Positions 7,370 through 15,223 of a stretch of 21,677 bases of DNA are shown here, in pieces. The DNA comes from Bacteroidales bacterium UBA4347. GTDB lineage: Bacteria; Bacteroidota; Bacteroidia; Bacteroidales; P3. Position numbers and translations under genes: made by a program. Within the stretch, counting starts at the first letter, position 1. Every line of letters starts with the position of its first letter. The notes under the pieces were generated by a model. It was not told the DNA's origin and made no database searches. It saw only the letters and a program-made list of their open reading frames with translations. The stretch is from positions 767-22,443 of the forward strand of contig DGTB01000194.1 in the NCBI GenBank assembly GCA_002394185.1, read 5' to 3'.

Positions 7370-8260
7370 ATGCAACGCTTCCGCCCATACGTACTTCCCG
7401 TGGCAATTGTTCTCGGTCTTCTGTTGCACCGCTGGTGTGCAATGTTTTCTTTTCTTGTTCCCTTCATCATCTTCACCATCCTTCTGCTCACCTTCACAGC
7501 CGTCGACCTGCGCCGCTTACGCATGTCCATCATCGACCTTTGGCTCATTCTCTTCCAGATTGTTGTAAGCATCTCTTGCTATGTATTAATCACGCTTTTA
7601 GGCGGCAGTCACATCGTTGCCGAAGGCGTACTTATCGGAGTGCTGTGCCCAGTGGCCTCGTCGGTTGCCGTGGTGGCCTGCATGCTGGGGGCCAATCGCG
7701 AGATGGTGACCACCTATACCATTGTGGGCAACCTCATGGTAGCCATTGTCGCACCGGTGGTATTCTCACTTGTCGGCGACCACCCCGAGTTGGGAATATG
7801 GAACAGTTTCTTGCTGATGATAAGCAAGATAGGTGCCACTCTGGCCCTACCCTTCTTCATAGCAGTAGTGCTGCAGTTCCTCCTGCCCAACGTCAACAAC
7901 TTCATTGCCCGCTATAAAGGCCTGGGATTTTATCTATGGTCCGTGGCATTGCTTTTCACCCTTGGACAAACCATTGATTTCATCTTCCTGCATGGCGAAA
8001 GCAACTGGATTTCAATAGCCTGGCTCGGAGGATTGTCGCTTCTCTTCTGCATCATCCAGTTCAGCTTCGGACGATGGCTCGGACGACGCTATGGCGATGT
8101 CATCGGTGGTGGCCAACTTCTCGGACAAAAGAATTCGGCCATGGGCATCTGGATGGCCAACACATTCCTATCGCCCCTCTCCGCTGTCTTCCTGGCCTTT
8201 TACAGCGTTTACCAGAACCTCTTCAATGCGTGGCAAATAGCTAAAATGAAAAAGAAATGA
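7370..8260 (+). CDS. BASS-family (bile acid:Na+ symporter-like) transporter
   Basis: A 296-residue inner-membrane protein with nine or ten hydrophobic segments. The family fits because of the crossover region PVASSVAVVACMLGANREMVTTYTIVGNLMVAIVAPVVF in the middle, and the second, related element GQKNSAMGIWMANTFLSPLSAVFLAFYSVYQNLFNAW near the end, as seen in SBF/ACR3-type symporters. The substrate cannot be predicted; relatives move bile acids, pantoate, arsenite or other organic anions. The ATG at 7370 is 24 nt behind the nuclease-like gene. The final codons overlap the start of the HAD gene by four bases. Confidence 0.82.
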   Translation: MQRFRPYVLPVAIVLGLLLHRWCAMFSFLVPFIIFTILLLTFTAVDLRRLRMSIIDLWLILFQIVVSISCYVLITLLGGSHIVAEGVLIGVLCPVASSVAVVACMLGANREMVTTYTIVGNLMVAIVAPVVFSLVGDHPELGIWNSFLLMISKIGATLALPFFIAVVLQFLLPNVNNFIARYKGLGFYLWSVALLFTLGQTIDFIFLHGESNWISIAWLGGLSLLFCIIQFSFGRWLGRRYGDVIGGGQLLGQKNSAMGIWMANTFLSPLSAVFLAFYSVYQNLFNAWQIAKMKKK

Positions 8261-9036
8261 TCAAAGCAGCTTTTTTCGACATCGACGGCACTCTTCTGAG
8301 CTTTGAGACCCACCGTGTCTCGCCCGGCACCATACGCGCTTTCGACTGCCTGCATCGCGCCGGCGTCCGCACCTTTCTCTCTACCGGTCGCCCCGATGTA
8401 CTCATTCCTCAGATGCCTGTCACTTTCGAGGCGAAAATCACAATGAATGGTGGACTGGTCTTTACCAACCCCACCGAGACAACCCCTTCGAAGATTCTCC
8501 TGAACAACCCCATCCTCGATAGAGAACTTCAAGTATGGCTTGATATGGCAAAAGACAAAAAACTGTGCACCATGGTGTTCACGGAAAAGTCCATGCTCCT
8601 TGCCAACCCCAACGAGGTAGGTCTCAAGCTGCGTAACCAACTGGAATTCGAAATGCCCCCTGTGGTGGACATCGAGCAAATGCGCGGCGAAACGGTCTAC
8701 CAAATCATTGCCATCATGCCGGGTGAAATGGACGCCCCCGTGGCCGAACTCCTCCCCCACTGCCGCCTGCCTCGCTGGCATCCCTATTTCACTGACATTG
8801 TGGCCCATGACAACAGCAAAGCCCATGGTATGGAGGCCATCTGCCAACACTATGGAATACGACAGGAGGAGACCCTCGCTTTCGGCGATGGCGCCAACGA
8901 TATCGAAATGCTCGAATGGGCCGGTATCGGTGTGGCCATGGGCAACGCCGCCGACAACGTCAAAGAACATGCCGACCACATCACCACCGATGTGGACCAC
9001 GAGGGCATCGAAAACGCTGTAAACATGTTGCTATGA
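8257..9036 (+). CDS. Cof-type HAD-IIB phosphatase
   Basis: The 259-residue cytoplasmic phosphatase belongs to the haloacid dehalogenase superfamily, Cof/YbjI type. Motif I FFDIDGTLL near residues 6-14 supplies the nucleophile and acid/base aspartates; motif II is the threonine in FLSTGRP (about 39-45); the motif III lysine is in HDNSKAHGMEAI (about 187-198); motif IV is AFGDGANDIEML (about 208-219), followed by GVAMGNAADNVKEHADHIT, the usual Cof ending. The middle (about 85-185) is the mixed alpha/beta cap of the IIB class. Physiological substrate is unknown; relatives dephosphorylate sugar phosphates and cofactors such as FMN or PLP. It overlaps its neighbours on both sides by four bases. 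Confidence 0.93.
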   Translation: MIKAAFFDIDGTLLSFETHRVSPGTIRAFDCLHRAGVRTFLSTGRPDVLIPQMPVTFEAKITMNGGLVFTNPTETTPSKILLNNPILDRELQVWLDMAKDKKLCTMVFTEKSMLLANPNEVGLKLRNQLEFEMPPVVDIEQMRGETVYQIIAIMPGEMDAPVAELLPHCRLPRWHPYFTDIVAHDNSKAHGMEAICQHYGIRQEETLAFGDGANDIEMLEWAGIGVAMGNAADNVKEHADHITTDVDHEGIENAVNMLL

Positions 9037-9242
9037 AGACTTTAGAGGAACAACTCGACGAGACCCTGCGCTTGCTGGAGAGCTACCAGGACCTATCCAC
9101 TGACCAAGAGGAGGATGACAGTTTCGTGGCCCGCGGCAATGGTTTTTGCGACCGCAAGTACAGCGACGACTTCCTACAGCTGCAGATAGCCCAACTCACG
9201 GCACGGGCCGCAGCCATCAGAAAAGAAATAGAAAAACCTTAA
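9033..9242 (+). CDS. Small acidic protein of unknown function (69 aa)
   Basis: An ATG at 9033 overlaps the HAD gene stop (ATGA) and opens a frame of 69 codons, starting MKTLEEQLDETLRLLESYQD and ending AAAIRKEIEKP. It is not recognised. The product is acidic and mainly helical, with Leu spaced in heptad-like fashion in the first 20 residues and again in LQLQIAQLTARAAAIRKEI, so two helices or a short coiled coil joined by the loop FVARGNGFCDRKYSDDF are likely. There is no signal or membrane segment. The start overlap, the 3-nt gap to the cardiolipin synthase ATG and an unbroken charged frame support a real gene; a frame open further upstream through the HAD gene is considered a shadow. Confidence 0.7.
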   Translation: MKTLEEQLDETLRLLESYQDLSTDQEEDDSFVARGNGFCDRKYSDDFLQLQIAQLTARAAAIRKEIEKP

Positions 9243-9245
9243 GCC

Positions 9246-10664
9246 ATGATATACGAAATAGCACTCATACTGGTCATTATCGGCGCTCTGGTTGTCGTCA
9301 TATCCGAAAACAGGAAACCTTATATCTCCATTTTCTGGATTCTCTTCATCACCCTTCTACCGGGTGTAGGGCTGGTGTTCTACCTGATTCTTGGCAAAGA
9401 CTACCGTAGTCGCCGCGTCATCAGGCCCGATGAGATGGAGCGCTTCGATGTGCTACGCAACAAAGCCGTGGGAGACAGCACCGTAGACCACCTCCCTGAT
9501 GAAAAATACAACAAACTGGCCAGCATGATGCTTGGTGCCAACGACACACCAGTGCTCAGCGGCAATAAGGTGCGTTTCTTCACCGACTTCACCCCCATGT
9601 TCCAATCGATGCTCGACGATATCTCGCGCGCCAAAAAATTCGTACACATTCAATTCTATATTGTTGAAAATGACGAGGTAGGACACCAGTTCAGCAGCCT
9701 GCTCATCCGCAAAGCCCAGGAGGGTGTCGATGTGCGGTTGATGTTCGACAGTTGGGCCAACCTCTTCGTACGCAGCGAATACTACGACCACATGCGCCGC
9801 GGAGGCGTCAAAGTGCAGTCGTTCCAGAAAATCATCCCCTCCATGTTCAACCGCGACGTGAATTGCCGCACACACAGAAAGATAGTGGTCATCGACGGTC
9901 ACACAGGCTACACCGGCGGCATGAATATTGCCCGCCGCTACCGCGACGGCATCAACCACGGCGTTTGGCGCGACACCCATATACGCCTCCAAGGCCCCGC
10001 TGTGGCTCAACTCGAGCTGTCCATCCTGGCCGACTGGCGTTTCTGCACGAAGGAGATGTTGGACGAGCCGCGTTTCTTCCCCCCCGTAGCAAAACCGGAA
10101 AGCAACACGCATACATCACTTGTACAAATTGTTACATCCGGTCCTATGGACGAATGGAACACCGTGATGCAAGGCATGGTGCAGGCCATCGCCCAGAGCC
10201 GACGCTACCTCTATCTGCAGAGCCCCTACTTCATACCCACGCACCCAATCCTGATGGGGCTGCGCAACGCTGCCCTCGCCGGTGTAGATGTGCGCTTGAT
10301 GCTGCCCGCCAAGGCCGACCGTGGCGCAATAACACTCTATGCATCAAAGTCCTACTTCCGCGACCTGCTGCCTGCTGGTGTGAAAATATACCTCTACAAC
10401 AAGGGCTACCTGCATGCGAAAACGATGGTTTGCGACGACGACTTTGTCACCATCGGCTCCACCAACATCGACCCCCGCAGCCTGGAGCAGAATTTCGAGG
10501 TGAATGCTTTTCTCTACGACAGCGAACTGGCATGCCGCCAACGCGACATTTTCCTCGACGACCAACAGAGCTGCACACTCGTCAACCCCGACCTTTGGCG
10601 CAACCGACCGCGCATGGAGAAATTCCTCGAATCCACCGCCCGAATCTTCACGCCAATCCTGTAA
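9246..10664 (+). CDS. cls: Cardiolipin synthase (two PLD domains)
   Basis: A 472-residue membrane enzyme condensing two phosphatidylglycerol molecules (or a close variant) into cardiolipin. Two N-terminal hydrophobic segments (IALILVIIGALVVVI and IFWILFITLLPGVGLVFYLIL, residues 5-50) anchor it, followed by two phospholipase D half-sites: THRKIVVIDGHTGYTGG near residue 210 and YLHAKTMVCDDDFVTIGSTN near 389, each with the HxK(x)4D pattern. FYIVENDEVG in the first half and LQSPYFIPT in the second are other typical Cls landmarks. It is the last gene of the plus-strand run, with a palindrome-rich convergent gap behind it. Confidence 0.94.
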   Translation: MIYEIALILVIIGALVVVISENRKPYISIFWILFITLLPGVGLVFYLILGKDYRSRRVIRPDEMERFDVLRNKAVGDSTVDHLPDEKYNKLASMMLGANDTPVLSGNKVRFFTDFTPMFQSMLDDISRAKKFVHIQFYIVENDEVGHQFSSLLIRKAQEGVDVRLMFDSWANLFVRSEYYDHMRRGGVKVQSFQKIIPSMFNRDVNCRTHRKIVVIDGHTGYTGGMNIARRYRDGINHGVWRDTHIRLQGPAVAQLELSILADWRFCTKEMLDEPRFFPPVAKPESNTHTSLVQIVTSGPMDEWNTVMQGMVQAIAQSRRYLYLQSPYFIPTHPILMGLRNAALAGVDVRLMLPAKADRGAITLYASKSYFRDLLPAGVKIYLYNKGYLHAKTMVCDDDFVTIGSTNIDPRSLEQNFEVNAFLYDSELACRQRDIFLDDQQSCTLVNPDLWRNRPRMEKFLESTARIFTPIL

Positions 10665-10691
10665 CCTATTTTTGACAAAAACACCGCTTAC

Positions 10692-10716
10692 CGGATTCTC
10701 GTCCAACCGGAATCCG
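10692..10716. repeat. 7-bp-stem hairpin downstream of cls
   Basis: CGGATTC (10692-10698) and GAATCCG (10710-10716) form a perfect stem with an 11-nt loop, 28 nt after the cls stop codon. No T-run follows, so a simple intrinsic terminator is not supported; it may be a 3'-end-stabilising hairpin. Confidence 0.4.
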
Positions 10717-10741
10717 CGTGGAATCATGTACCCATAATCGA

Positions 10742-10819
10742 CTTACCAAAACCCTATTTTCACCCTATCATCTCCCACCATGGTAGGAGTTGGTTAGGAG
10801 TTGGTAGGGAGTTGGTAAG
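10742..10819. repeat. 78-bp imperfect palindrome with GTTGGT repeats
   Basis: The stretch is symmetric about 10780/10781, where ACCATGGT is flanked by CTCC and GGAG. CTTACCAA (10742-10749) at the left end faces TTGGTAAG (10812-10819) at the right end; comparing the two 38-nt arms by hand gives about two thirds paired positions. The right half also repeats GAGTTGGT/AGTTGGT about every 12 nt, with TAGG or TAGGG between copies. It resembles an intergenic palindromic repeat rather than a coding or CRISPR sequence. Confidence 0.6.
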
Positions 10820-10886
10820 GATTTCGTAAGGCGTTCATTCTGATTATCTGTTAGTTACGCATGTTATAAACACATACAAAGCAGAG

Positions 10887-10930
10887 AACCAGCCACTTAA
10901 TGTATTTTTAACATTATTTTGTGGCTGGTT
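10887..10930. terminator. Nested hairpin between convergent genes, candidate bidirectional terminator
   Basis: AACCAGCCAC (10887-10896) and GTGGCTGGTT (10921-10930) form a perfect 10-bp stem. Inside it TAATGT (10898-10903) and ACATTA (10911-10916) form a second stem with a 7-nt loop. The position between cls and the end of the minus-strand operon suits termination in both directions. Neither strand has a long T-run right after the stem, so efficiency is doubtful. Confidence 0.5.
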
Positions 10931-10994
10931 TCCGGACAATGGTCACTGAGATGTAAACGCAAAAATCAGGCAACCATATTTAACACTTTTTCCT

Positions 10995-12380
10995 TTATTC
11001 AAGGGTCAGGATGAGGCCGAATTTGATGGGGTAGAGTTCCTGCACCGAGGAGCGGAAGGTGCTCATGGTGGGCAGCTGGAAGTAGAGGCCGATGTTCTCG
11101 TAGCTGAGGGTGGCGCGGAGGTCCAGCTTGTAGGGGTTGATGTATTTGTTGATGCTTTGGTCGCGTTCGGTGCGGTCCTCGAGGTCGGTGTCGTACTCGC
11201 GGCGCAGGCCTGTGTGGCTGCCGCCCCAATGGATGCCGGGGAGGGCGCTGAGGGTGAGGCTCCAGTCGTGCCAGAGGTCGAAGCGGAAAGTCAGCGGGAC
11301 AACGACATAGCGCGTGTTGAGCCATGAGGTGCAGCTCTGGTCGCCGCCGTCGGAGAAGGCGTAAGGGTCGGTGGAGGTGCTGAGCGATACCTCGTTGGCC
11401 TCGAACTTGTACTTGTCCCACTCCAGGCCGAGGCCGACGTAGAAGCCGAAATGGCGCGTGCCGACGAGGGGGTAGTCGACGGAGAGCTGGATGTTGTTGA
11501 AGCTGGTGCGGACAGCGGCGTCGCCGTCGACGCCTTCGAAGCCGTTGAACATCGAGGTGCCCCAGTTGTGGAAACCCCAGGCGAAGTGGAGGGCCACGTC
11601 GCGATGGCGCCAGACGGAGCGGCTCTTCTGCTGGCCGTCGTAGGAGTAACTGCGGTTGGGTTGCCGCGAGTGCATGGCGTTCTTCACGCTGTCGCCCTGC
11701 TGTTTGACGCGCGACCTTTGATTCCTGATGTACTGGGAATAGGAGGTGTCGCTGCCGACGTTCTCAACGGTGTCGTCGTAGCAGTAGTTCCAGTTGACAA
11801 TACAGTTCGGGCACTGGCGCACCGTTTGCGACCGCGAGCTCATGCCGGGTTCGTTCCGTTCTTGGAAACAGTCGATGGTGATGTGGGCGTAGTCCTCGGG
11901 CAGCACCTCGAAGCCGAACTGCATCATGCGCACCTCGGAGTGGATCTGCGAGTAGTCCTCGGCCTGGAGCGATATGTTGACCGCCCAGACGGAGTCGGCC
12001 AGCGAGCCGCTGAAAAGTGCACTGGCATAGTCCTTTGTGTGCACCGTCAGCTTCGGGCGTTTGCCGAAACTGCCCACGAATGTCAGGTTGGAATAGTCCT
12101 CGGCCACGAAGGCGATGGAGCGTCCTTCGGGCAGCAGGAGGGTGAGGTCGGTGCTGGAGCCGGGGATGGTCAGGCGGCCTTTCTTCACGGTAGCCACCTG
12201 GTATTGCTTGTAGGTCTGCAGCATCATGGGGCCGCTGGTGGGCTTCACCATGAGGCGCGAGTATTCGCTGAGGCGTATCTCGCTCACCTCGTCGGGCACC
12301 TGCTGCGTGTAGGTCTGCTGGGCTTGGGAAATTTGAAAATTGAAAAACGAAATTATGGCTAATAACAAGGTCTTTTTCAT
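10995..12380 (-). CDS. Exported beta-rich/beta-barrel protein, paralogue of upstream gene
   Basis: A 461-residue exported protein with the signal peptide MKKTLLLAIISFFNFQISQA before QQTYTQQ. Residues about 30-170 are short repeated beta units with regularly spaced 'xDYS/xEYS/xDYA' turns (SEYSRL, EDYSNL, KDYASA, EDYSQI, EDYAHI), the look of a beta-helix such as the adhesin-head GIN/DUF2807 type. A polar, Arg/Ser-rich linker with a CPNC pair near 190 follows. From about 260 on (HFAWGFHNWGTSMFNG) alternating aromatic strands end in YPIKFGLILTLE, resembling an eight-stranded outer-membrane barrel. It shares many blocks with the preceding gene (13757-12393), for example GDAAVRTSFN, GLGLEWDKYKF and HTGLRR. 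It is the last gene of the sigma-factor operon; function unknown. Confidence 0.78.
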   Translation of the reverse strand: MKKTLLLAIISFFNFQISQAQQTYTQQVPDEVSEIRLSEYSRLMVKPTSGPMMLQTYKQYQVATVKKGRLTIPGSSTDLTLLLPEGRSIAFVAEDYSNLTFVGSFGKRPKLTVHTKDYASALFSGSLADSVWAVNISLQAEDYSQIHSEVRMMQFGFEVLPEDYAHITIDCFQERNEPGMSSRSQTVRQCPNCIVNWNYCYDDTVENVGSDTSYSQYIRNQRSRVKQQGDSVKNAMHSRQPNRSYSYDGQQKSRSVWRHRDVALHFAWGFHNWGTSMFNGFEGVDGDAAVRTSFNNIQLSVDYPLVGTRHFGFYVGLGLEWDKYKFEANEVSLSTSTDPYAFSDGGDQSCTSWLNTRYVVVPLTFRFDLWHDWSLTLSALPGIHWGGSHTGLRREYDTDLEDRTERDQSINKYINPYKLDLRATLSYENIGLYFQLPTMSTFRSSVQELYPIKFGLILTLE

Positions 12381-12392
12381 AAGGCGTTGGTT

Positions 12393-13757
12393 TTAAAGAA
12401 TGATACCAAATTTGACGGGGAACAGTTCGTCGCAGCTGCCCTTGAAGGCCGGGAGCATCGAGGCCTGGAAGTAGAGGCCCAGGGAGCGGTACTGCAGGGA
12501 GATGCGGGCGTCGAGCTTGTAGGGGCGTATGTAGGGGTTGATGCTGTAGTCCTTGATGTTCACTTCGTCGTCGCCGCTGGTGATGTCGCGGCGCAGGCCG
12601 GTGTGGCTGCCGCTCCAGTGCAGGCCGGGGATGGCGGCGAGGCCCAGTTTCCAGCGGCGTCCGAGGTTGAATTTCACCTCGATGGGCAGAATGACATAGC
12701 GCGTCAGCAGGCGGCTCTCGCTGTTGGCCACGGTGCCGTTGGACAGATGGTAGGGTTCGGCGGTGAGGTCGAAGTGGATATCGCCGCGGTGGAATTTGTA
12801 CTTGTCCCACTCCAGGCCCAGGCCGGCGTAGAGGGCCACATGCTTGGAATAGACCACGGGATAGTTGAGTGTCAGCAGGATATGGTTGAACGAGGTGCGC
12901 ACGGCGGCGTCGCCGTCCATGCCGGCGAGGCCATTGAGGCGGTCGGTGCCCCAGTTGTGGAAGCCCCAGGCGAAGTCGAGGTTGGTGCCCCAGGAGTAGC
13001 GCTTGCTGCTGCGGAGCTTGATTTTGCGCACCAGGTCGGAGAGGGCATCGGCGTCGAGATCGGCGAGGTCGTCAAAGTCGAAGGCGTCGTCGTTAGTGTT
13101 CCAGAAGTCTTCCTCCTCTTCGGGGTCGAGGATGAGTCTTTCTCCGTTTTGAATCCTGTGGCCGATATGGATGGAGGCGTAGAGGGTGTTACTGAAATTC
13201 AACATGGTGCCGTCGGAGTCTCCTATCGGCTCGATAACGAAGGCTTTGAGGCGAGAGTAGTCTTTAACGGTGAAATCGAGGTTGCGCATCTTCAGGCGGC
13301 TATGGGCGTTGAGGCGCGAGACATCGGCGAGGGACACCACCATGCAGTCGGCATAGAGGGTGTCGAAACTGTTTTTGGCGATGATAGTGGCGGCATCGTC
13401 GCCCACCAGTTCCAGAGTGCCGGGGAAGTGGAATGAGCCCTGGAGGGTCACCTCGCTGGTGCCCGTGGCTTCAATGCGGGTAACGGTGCCGGGATTGAGG
13501 TGGATGTGCACGGTGCGGTCGAGGCGCGAGAAGGTCATCACGCTGCCGCTGACATTGACCTCGGCGCCGTTCGGCATCTTGCCCGTTTCGTAGCTGCTGC
13601 GGCTGTCGGGGACAATGAGGGCCTTGCAGTCGTTGAAGACCAGGGTCTTGACGGCCTCGGGCAGGGCCGTGCGGCCGGTGTCCGTTTCGGCTGTCTGCGC
13701 CATGGCGGCGAAGGGCAGCAGGAGGACCATTGCGAGGATAAATCGGTTGTGTTTCAT
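12393..13757 (-). CDS. Exported beta-rich/beta-barrel protein, first of tandem pair
   Basis: A 454-residue exported protein with the signal peptide MKHNRFILAMVLLLPFAAMA before QTAETDTG. Residues about 30-190 form short beta repeats (VNVSGSVMTFSRLDRTVHI, TVTRIEATGTSEVTLQGSF, DAATIIAKNSFDTLY), again like a GIN/DUF2807 beta-helix. About 210-245 is a striking acidic linker (DPEEEEDFW, DDAFDFDDLADLDADALSD), followed by the barrel-like half starting at NLDFAWGFHNWGTDRLNG and ending exactly in LFPVKFGIIL. The pattern FAWGFHNWGT, GMDGDAAVRTSFN, GLGLEWDKYKF, TRYVILP and GLHWSGSHTGLRRD is repeated in the downstream paralogue, so the pair arose by duplication. It lies 15 nt after the anti-sigma gene and 12 nt before its paralogue. 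Surface adhesion or envelope-stress sensing is possible but not shown. Confidence 0.78.
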   Translation of the reverse strand: MKHNRFILAMVLLLPFAAMAQTAETDTGRTALPEAVKTLVFNDCKALIVPDSRSSYETGKMPNGAEVNVSGSVMTFSRLDRTVHIHLNPGTVTRIEATGTSEVTLQGSFHFPGTLELVGDDAATIIAKNSFDTLYADCMVVSLADVSRLNAHSRLKMRNLDFTVKDYSRLKAFVIEPIGDSDGTMLNFSNTLYASIHIGHRIQNGERLILDPEEEEDFWNTNDDAFDFDDLADLDADALSDLVRKIKLRSSKRYSWGTNLDFAWGFHNWGTDRLNGLAGMDGDAAVRTSFNHILLTLNYPVVYSKHVALYAGLGLEWDKYKFHRGDIHFDLTAEPYHLSNGTVANSESRLLTRYVILPIEVKFNLGRRWKLGLAAIPGLHWSGSHTGLRRDITSGDDEVNIKDYSINPYIRPYKLDARISLQYRSLGLYFQASMLPAFKGSCDELFPVKFGIIL

Positions 13758-13772
13758 AATGTAATGGTTTTA

Positions 13773-14519
13773 TTAACGATTGTTTTTCTTGTTGTCGAAA
13801 CGTTGGCGGAGGGGGGCAACCACGGCCTCCTCGAGCTGGCGGCTGTCGGGCAGGGTGCGGCTGACAAGGCGACCGAGGGGGTGCTCGTTGAGGGCCTCGT
13901 GATAGGCGTCGTTGGCTGCAAGCAGCATGTCGCCCCAGTCGGCGGAACGGTCGTAGACGATGAGGTTCCAGGACTCGATGGGAGCCGCCTCGGCGGGGTC
14001 GTCCTCGAAGGCGATGAGCATGTCGGTCTCAATGGGGGCCGGGGCGACGGGCGTTGAGGTATCCGTTGGCACGGGTGTTTCGATAGAGGCGATAGAAGGG
14101 ATAGAGGCGATAGAGGGTACGGGCTTGGGGGCGGGCTGGATGACAGGCAATTGTTGCTGCTGTTGTTGCGGAGTTTCCGCAACGGGGCGGTTCTCGGCCA
14201 CGAAGAGGGGCACCTCCATCTTGTCCATGATGCCCATGCGCATGGCTGGCAGCATCAGCAGGAGCACCACGGCGGCGGCAGCGCCGAAACGCAGCACGGC
14301 GGGCCAGAGGGGGGCGGAGTGGCGTTGTGGCACAGCGGCGTAGTGGACGCTTTCGTCCTTCTCCAGCCGCGGAGCATCGTTGTAGAGCGCCAGAAGCTCG
14401 GCGGCATCGGGGTGGGTAGAGAGCCAGGCCTCGACGTCGGCGCGCTCCCCGGCGTTCAGCTCGTCTTCGGCATAGCGCAGGAGCCACAGTTCGTAGTTGT
14501 TGTTATCTATCGTTGTCAT
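13773..14519 (-). CDS. Anti-sigma-like single-pass membrane protein
   Basis: A 248-residue product. Residues 1-60 are a small acidic helical domain (NYELWLLRYAEDELNAGERADVEAWL) like the sigma-binding N-terminus of anti-sigma factors, but without the HxxxCxxC zinc motif. One membrane segment lies at about 88-105 (FGAAAAVVLLLMLPAMRMG). The periplasmic part contains a glutamine run, a Pro/Ser/Ile/Ala repeat made by an 18-bp tandem duplication (14082-14117) and a final helical, basic segment (EEAVVAPLRQRFDNKKNNR). The ATG overlaps the sigma gene's stop by 17 nt, typical for a sigma/anti-sigma pair. The name rests on position, topology and the N-terminal domain; homology to a named anti-sigma family was not tested. 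Confidence 0.75.
   Translation of the reverse strand: MTTIDNNNYELWLLRYAEDELNAGERADVEAWLSTHPDAAELLALYNDAPRLEKDESVHYAAVPQRHSAPLWPAVLRFGAAAAVVLLLMLPAMRMGIMDKMEVPLFVAENRPVAETPQQQQQQLPVIQPAPKPVPSIASIPSIASIETPVPTDTSTPVAPAPIETDMLIAFEDDPAEAAPIESWNLIVYDRSADWGDMLLAANDAYHEALNEHPLGRLVSRTLPDSRQLEEAVVAPLRQRFDNKKNNR
14082..14117. repeat. 18-bp tandem duplication inside the anti-sigma gene
   Basis: Two adjacent 18-bp units (14082-14099 and 14100-14117) differ at one position, and each is itself made of two GATAGAGGC-like 9-mers. On the coding strand they give the repeated Ile-Ala-Ser-Ile/Pro-Ser-Ile peptide in the periplasmic linker. Copy number could vary by slippage without a frameshift. Confidence 0.75.
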
Positions 14520-15033
14520 ATCCCATAAGTTTCAGTTGTTTACGCATCGCCACGCGGGCGCGGAAAAGGTAGACCTGCACCTGGCTGTCGCTGAGCGAGA
14601 GGGTCTCCCCTATCTCGCGGTAGCTGTAGCCCTCGACATCGCGCAGCTGGAGGATGGCCCTCTGCACCTCGGGCAGTGCCTGCAGGCTGCGCTCGATGGC
14701 CTCGCGGAGGTCGAAGCGGAGGTCGGGGTCCTGGTAGCCCGGCGCGAGCGCCTGCGTAGCCTCGGCATGCTGCTGCACCACCTTGGAGTGCCTGAGGGTC
14801 TGCATCAGCGAGCGGTAGGCGGCGCTGAGGAGATAGCCCTTGCCCTTGTCGCGCGGCACCTCGTCGCGGTGGTTCCAGAGGGCTGCCAAGGCTTCCTGCA
14901 CGGCGTCCTCGCAGTCGCTCCGGCTTCCGCCGCAACGCAAAGCGAAGCGCATCGCATCGTCGGCCCACAGGGCCACACCGTTGTTATATTCCTTGGCTGT
15001 CAAAGAGGTCTTTTCTTGTCCGTTTACATACAA
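14503..15033 (-). CDS. ECF RNA polymerase sigma factor
   Basis: A sigma-70 family, extracytoplasmic-function type, 176 residues as called. Region 2 is visible as DDAMRFALRCGG, DCEDAVQEALAALWNHRDEV and KGKGYLLSAAYRSLMQTLRH (-10 recognition), region 4 as LQALPEVQRAILQLRDVEGYSYREIGETLSLSDSQVQVYLFRARVAMRKQL (-35 recognition helix-turn-helix). It should direct RNA polymerase to its own operon and perhaps other envelope genes. The start is uncertain: the frame opens at a TTG at 15033 with a stop just upstream; a second TTG (residue 11) and an ATG at residue 28 lie inside, but the latter would cut into region 2. It overlaps the anti-sigma-like gene by 17 nt. No clear housekeeping promoter was found upstream, which fits autoregulation. 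Confidence 0.92.
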   Translation of the reverse strand: MYVNGQEKTSLTAKEYNNGVALWADDAMRFALRCGGSRSDCEDAVQEALAALWNHRDEVPRDKGKGYLLSAAYRSLMQTLRHSKVVQQHAEATQALAPGYQDPDLRFDLREAIERSLQALPEVQRAILQLRDVEGYSYREIGETLSLSDSQVQVYLFRARVAMRKQLKLMGYDNDR

Positions 15034-15138
15034 TAATTGCGTAAAGGGGGTGTAATATTACAATTGATAACGCATTATTTAACAAAAAAGTATTTCCAAC
15101 TTATCCGACACGCATATTAACTAAGTCATAAGATAATG

Positions 15139-15148
15139 GTTTGCAAAC
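15139..15148. promoter_or_regulatory. Palindrome GTTTGCAAAC, possible operator
   Basis: A perfect 10-bp palindrome about 40 nt upstream of the -33 box at 15187, in the gap shared by two divergent operons. A related GCAAACC/GGTTTG pair appears again just past the transcription start (15224-15244). It could be a regulator site; no regulator is identified. Confidence 0.3.
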
Positions 15149-15186
15149 AATTAATAAGACACAGTGCTATGATTATGAAGTTTTTT

Positions 15187-15217
15187 TTTGTCATATAAAA
15201 TATTTTTTGTATTTTTG
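15187..15217 (+). promoter_or_regulatory. Bacteroidota-type promoter for the LPP20/CsgG operon
   Basis: TTTG at 15187-15190, a 19-nt spacer and TATTTTTG at 15210-15217 match the -33/-7 consensus exactly. Transcription should start near 15222, giving a leader of about 300 nt before the ATG at 15523. The four genes to 18723 follow on the same strand. Confidence 0.78.
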
Positions 15218-15223
15218 CAGTCG

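Larger units (their letters stand above)
10665..10994. other. 330-nt convergent intergenic region
   Basis: No convincing gene is seen between the cls stop and the end of the minus-strand operon. The stretch holds three separate inverted repeats, described on their own (10692-10716, 10742-10819, 10887-10930), plus an AT-rich tail that ends in a T/C-rich segment at about 10976-10998. Convergent transcription from both sides ends here, so termination signals are expected. Confidence 0.8.

Noticed and set aside
10784..10819. CRISPR-like repeat array
   Set aside because: The units are about 12 nt, directly adjacent and imperfect, without spacers or cas genes.
11451..13436. Long plus-strand open frames opposite the two barrel-like genes
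   Set aside because: They mirror the strongly biased codons of the minus-strand genes, are Val/Gly/Ala/Glu-rich and lack any start context. The minus-strand frames have signal peptides and barrel ends.
15034..15130. Housekeeping promoter for the sigma-factor operon on the minus strand
   Set aside because: A run like TACTTTTTTG is present, but it does not fit TAnnTTTG and has no TTTG at the right distance.
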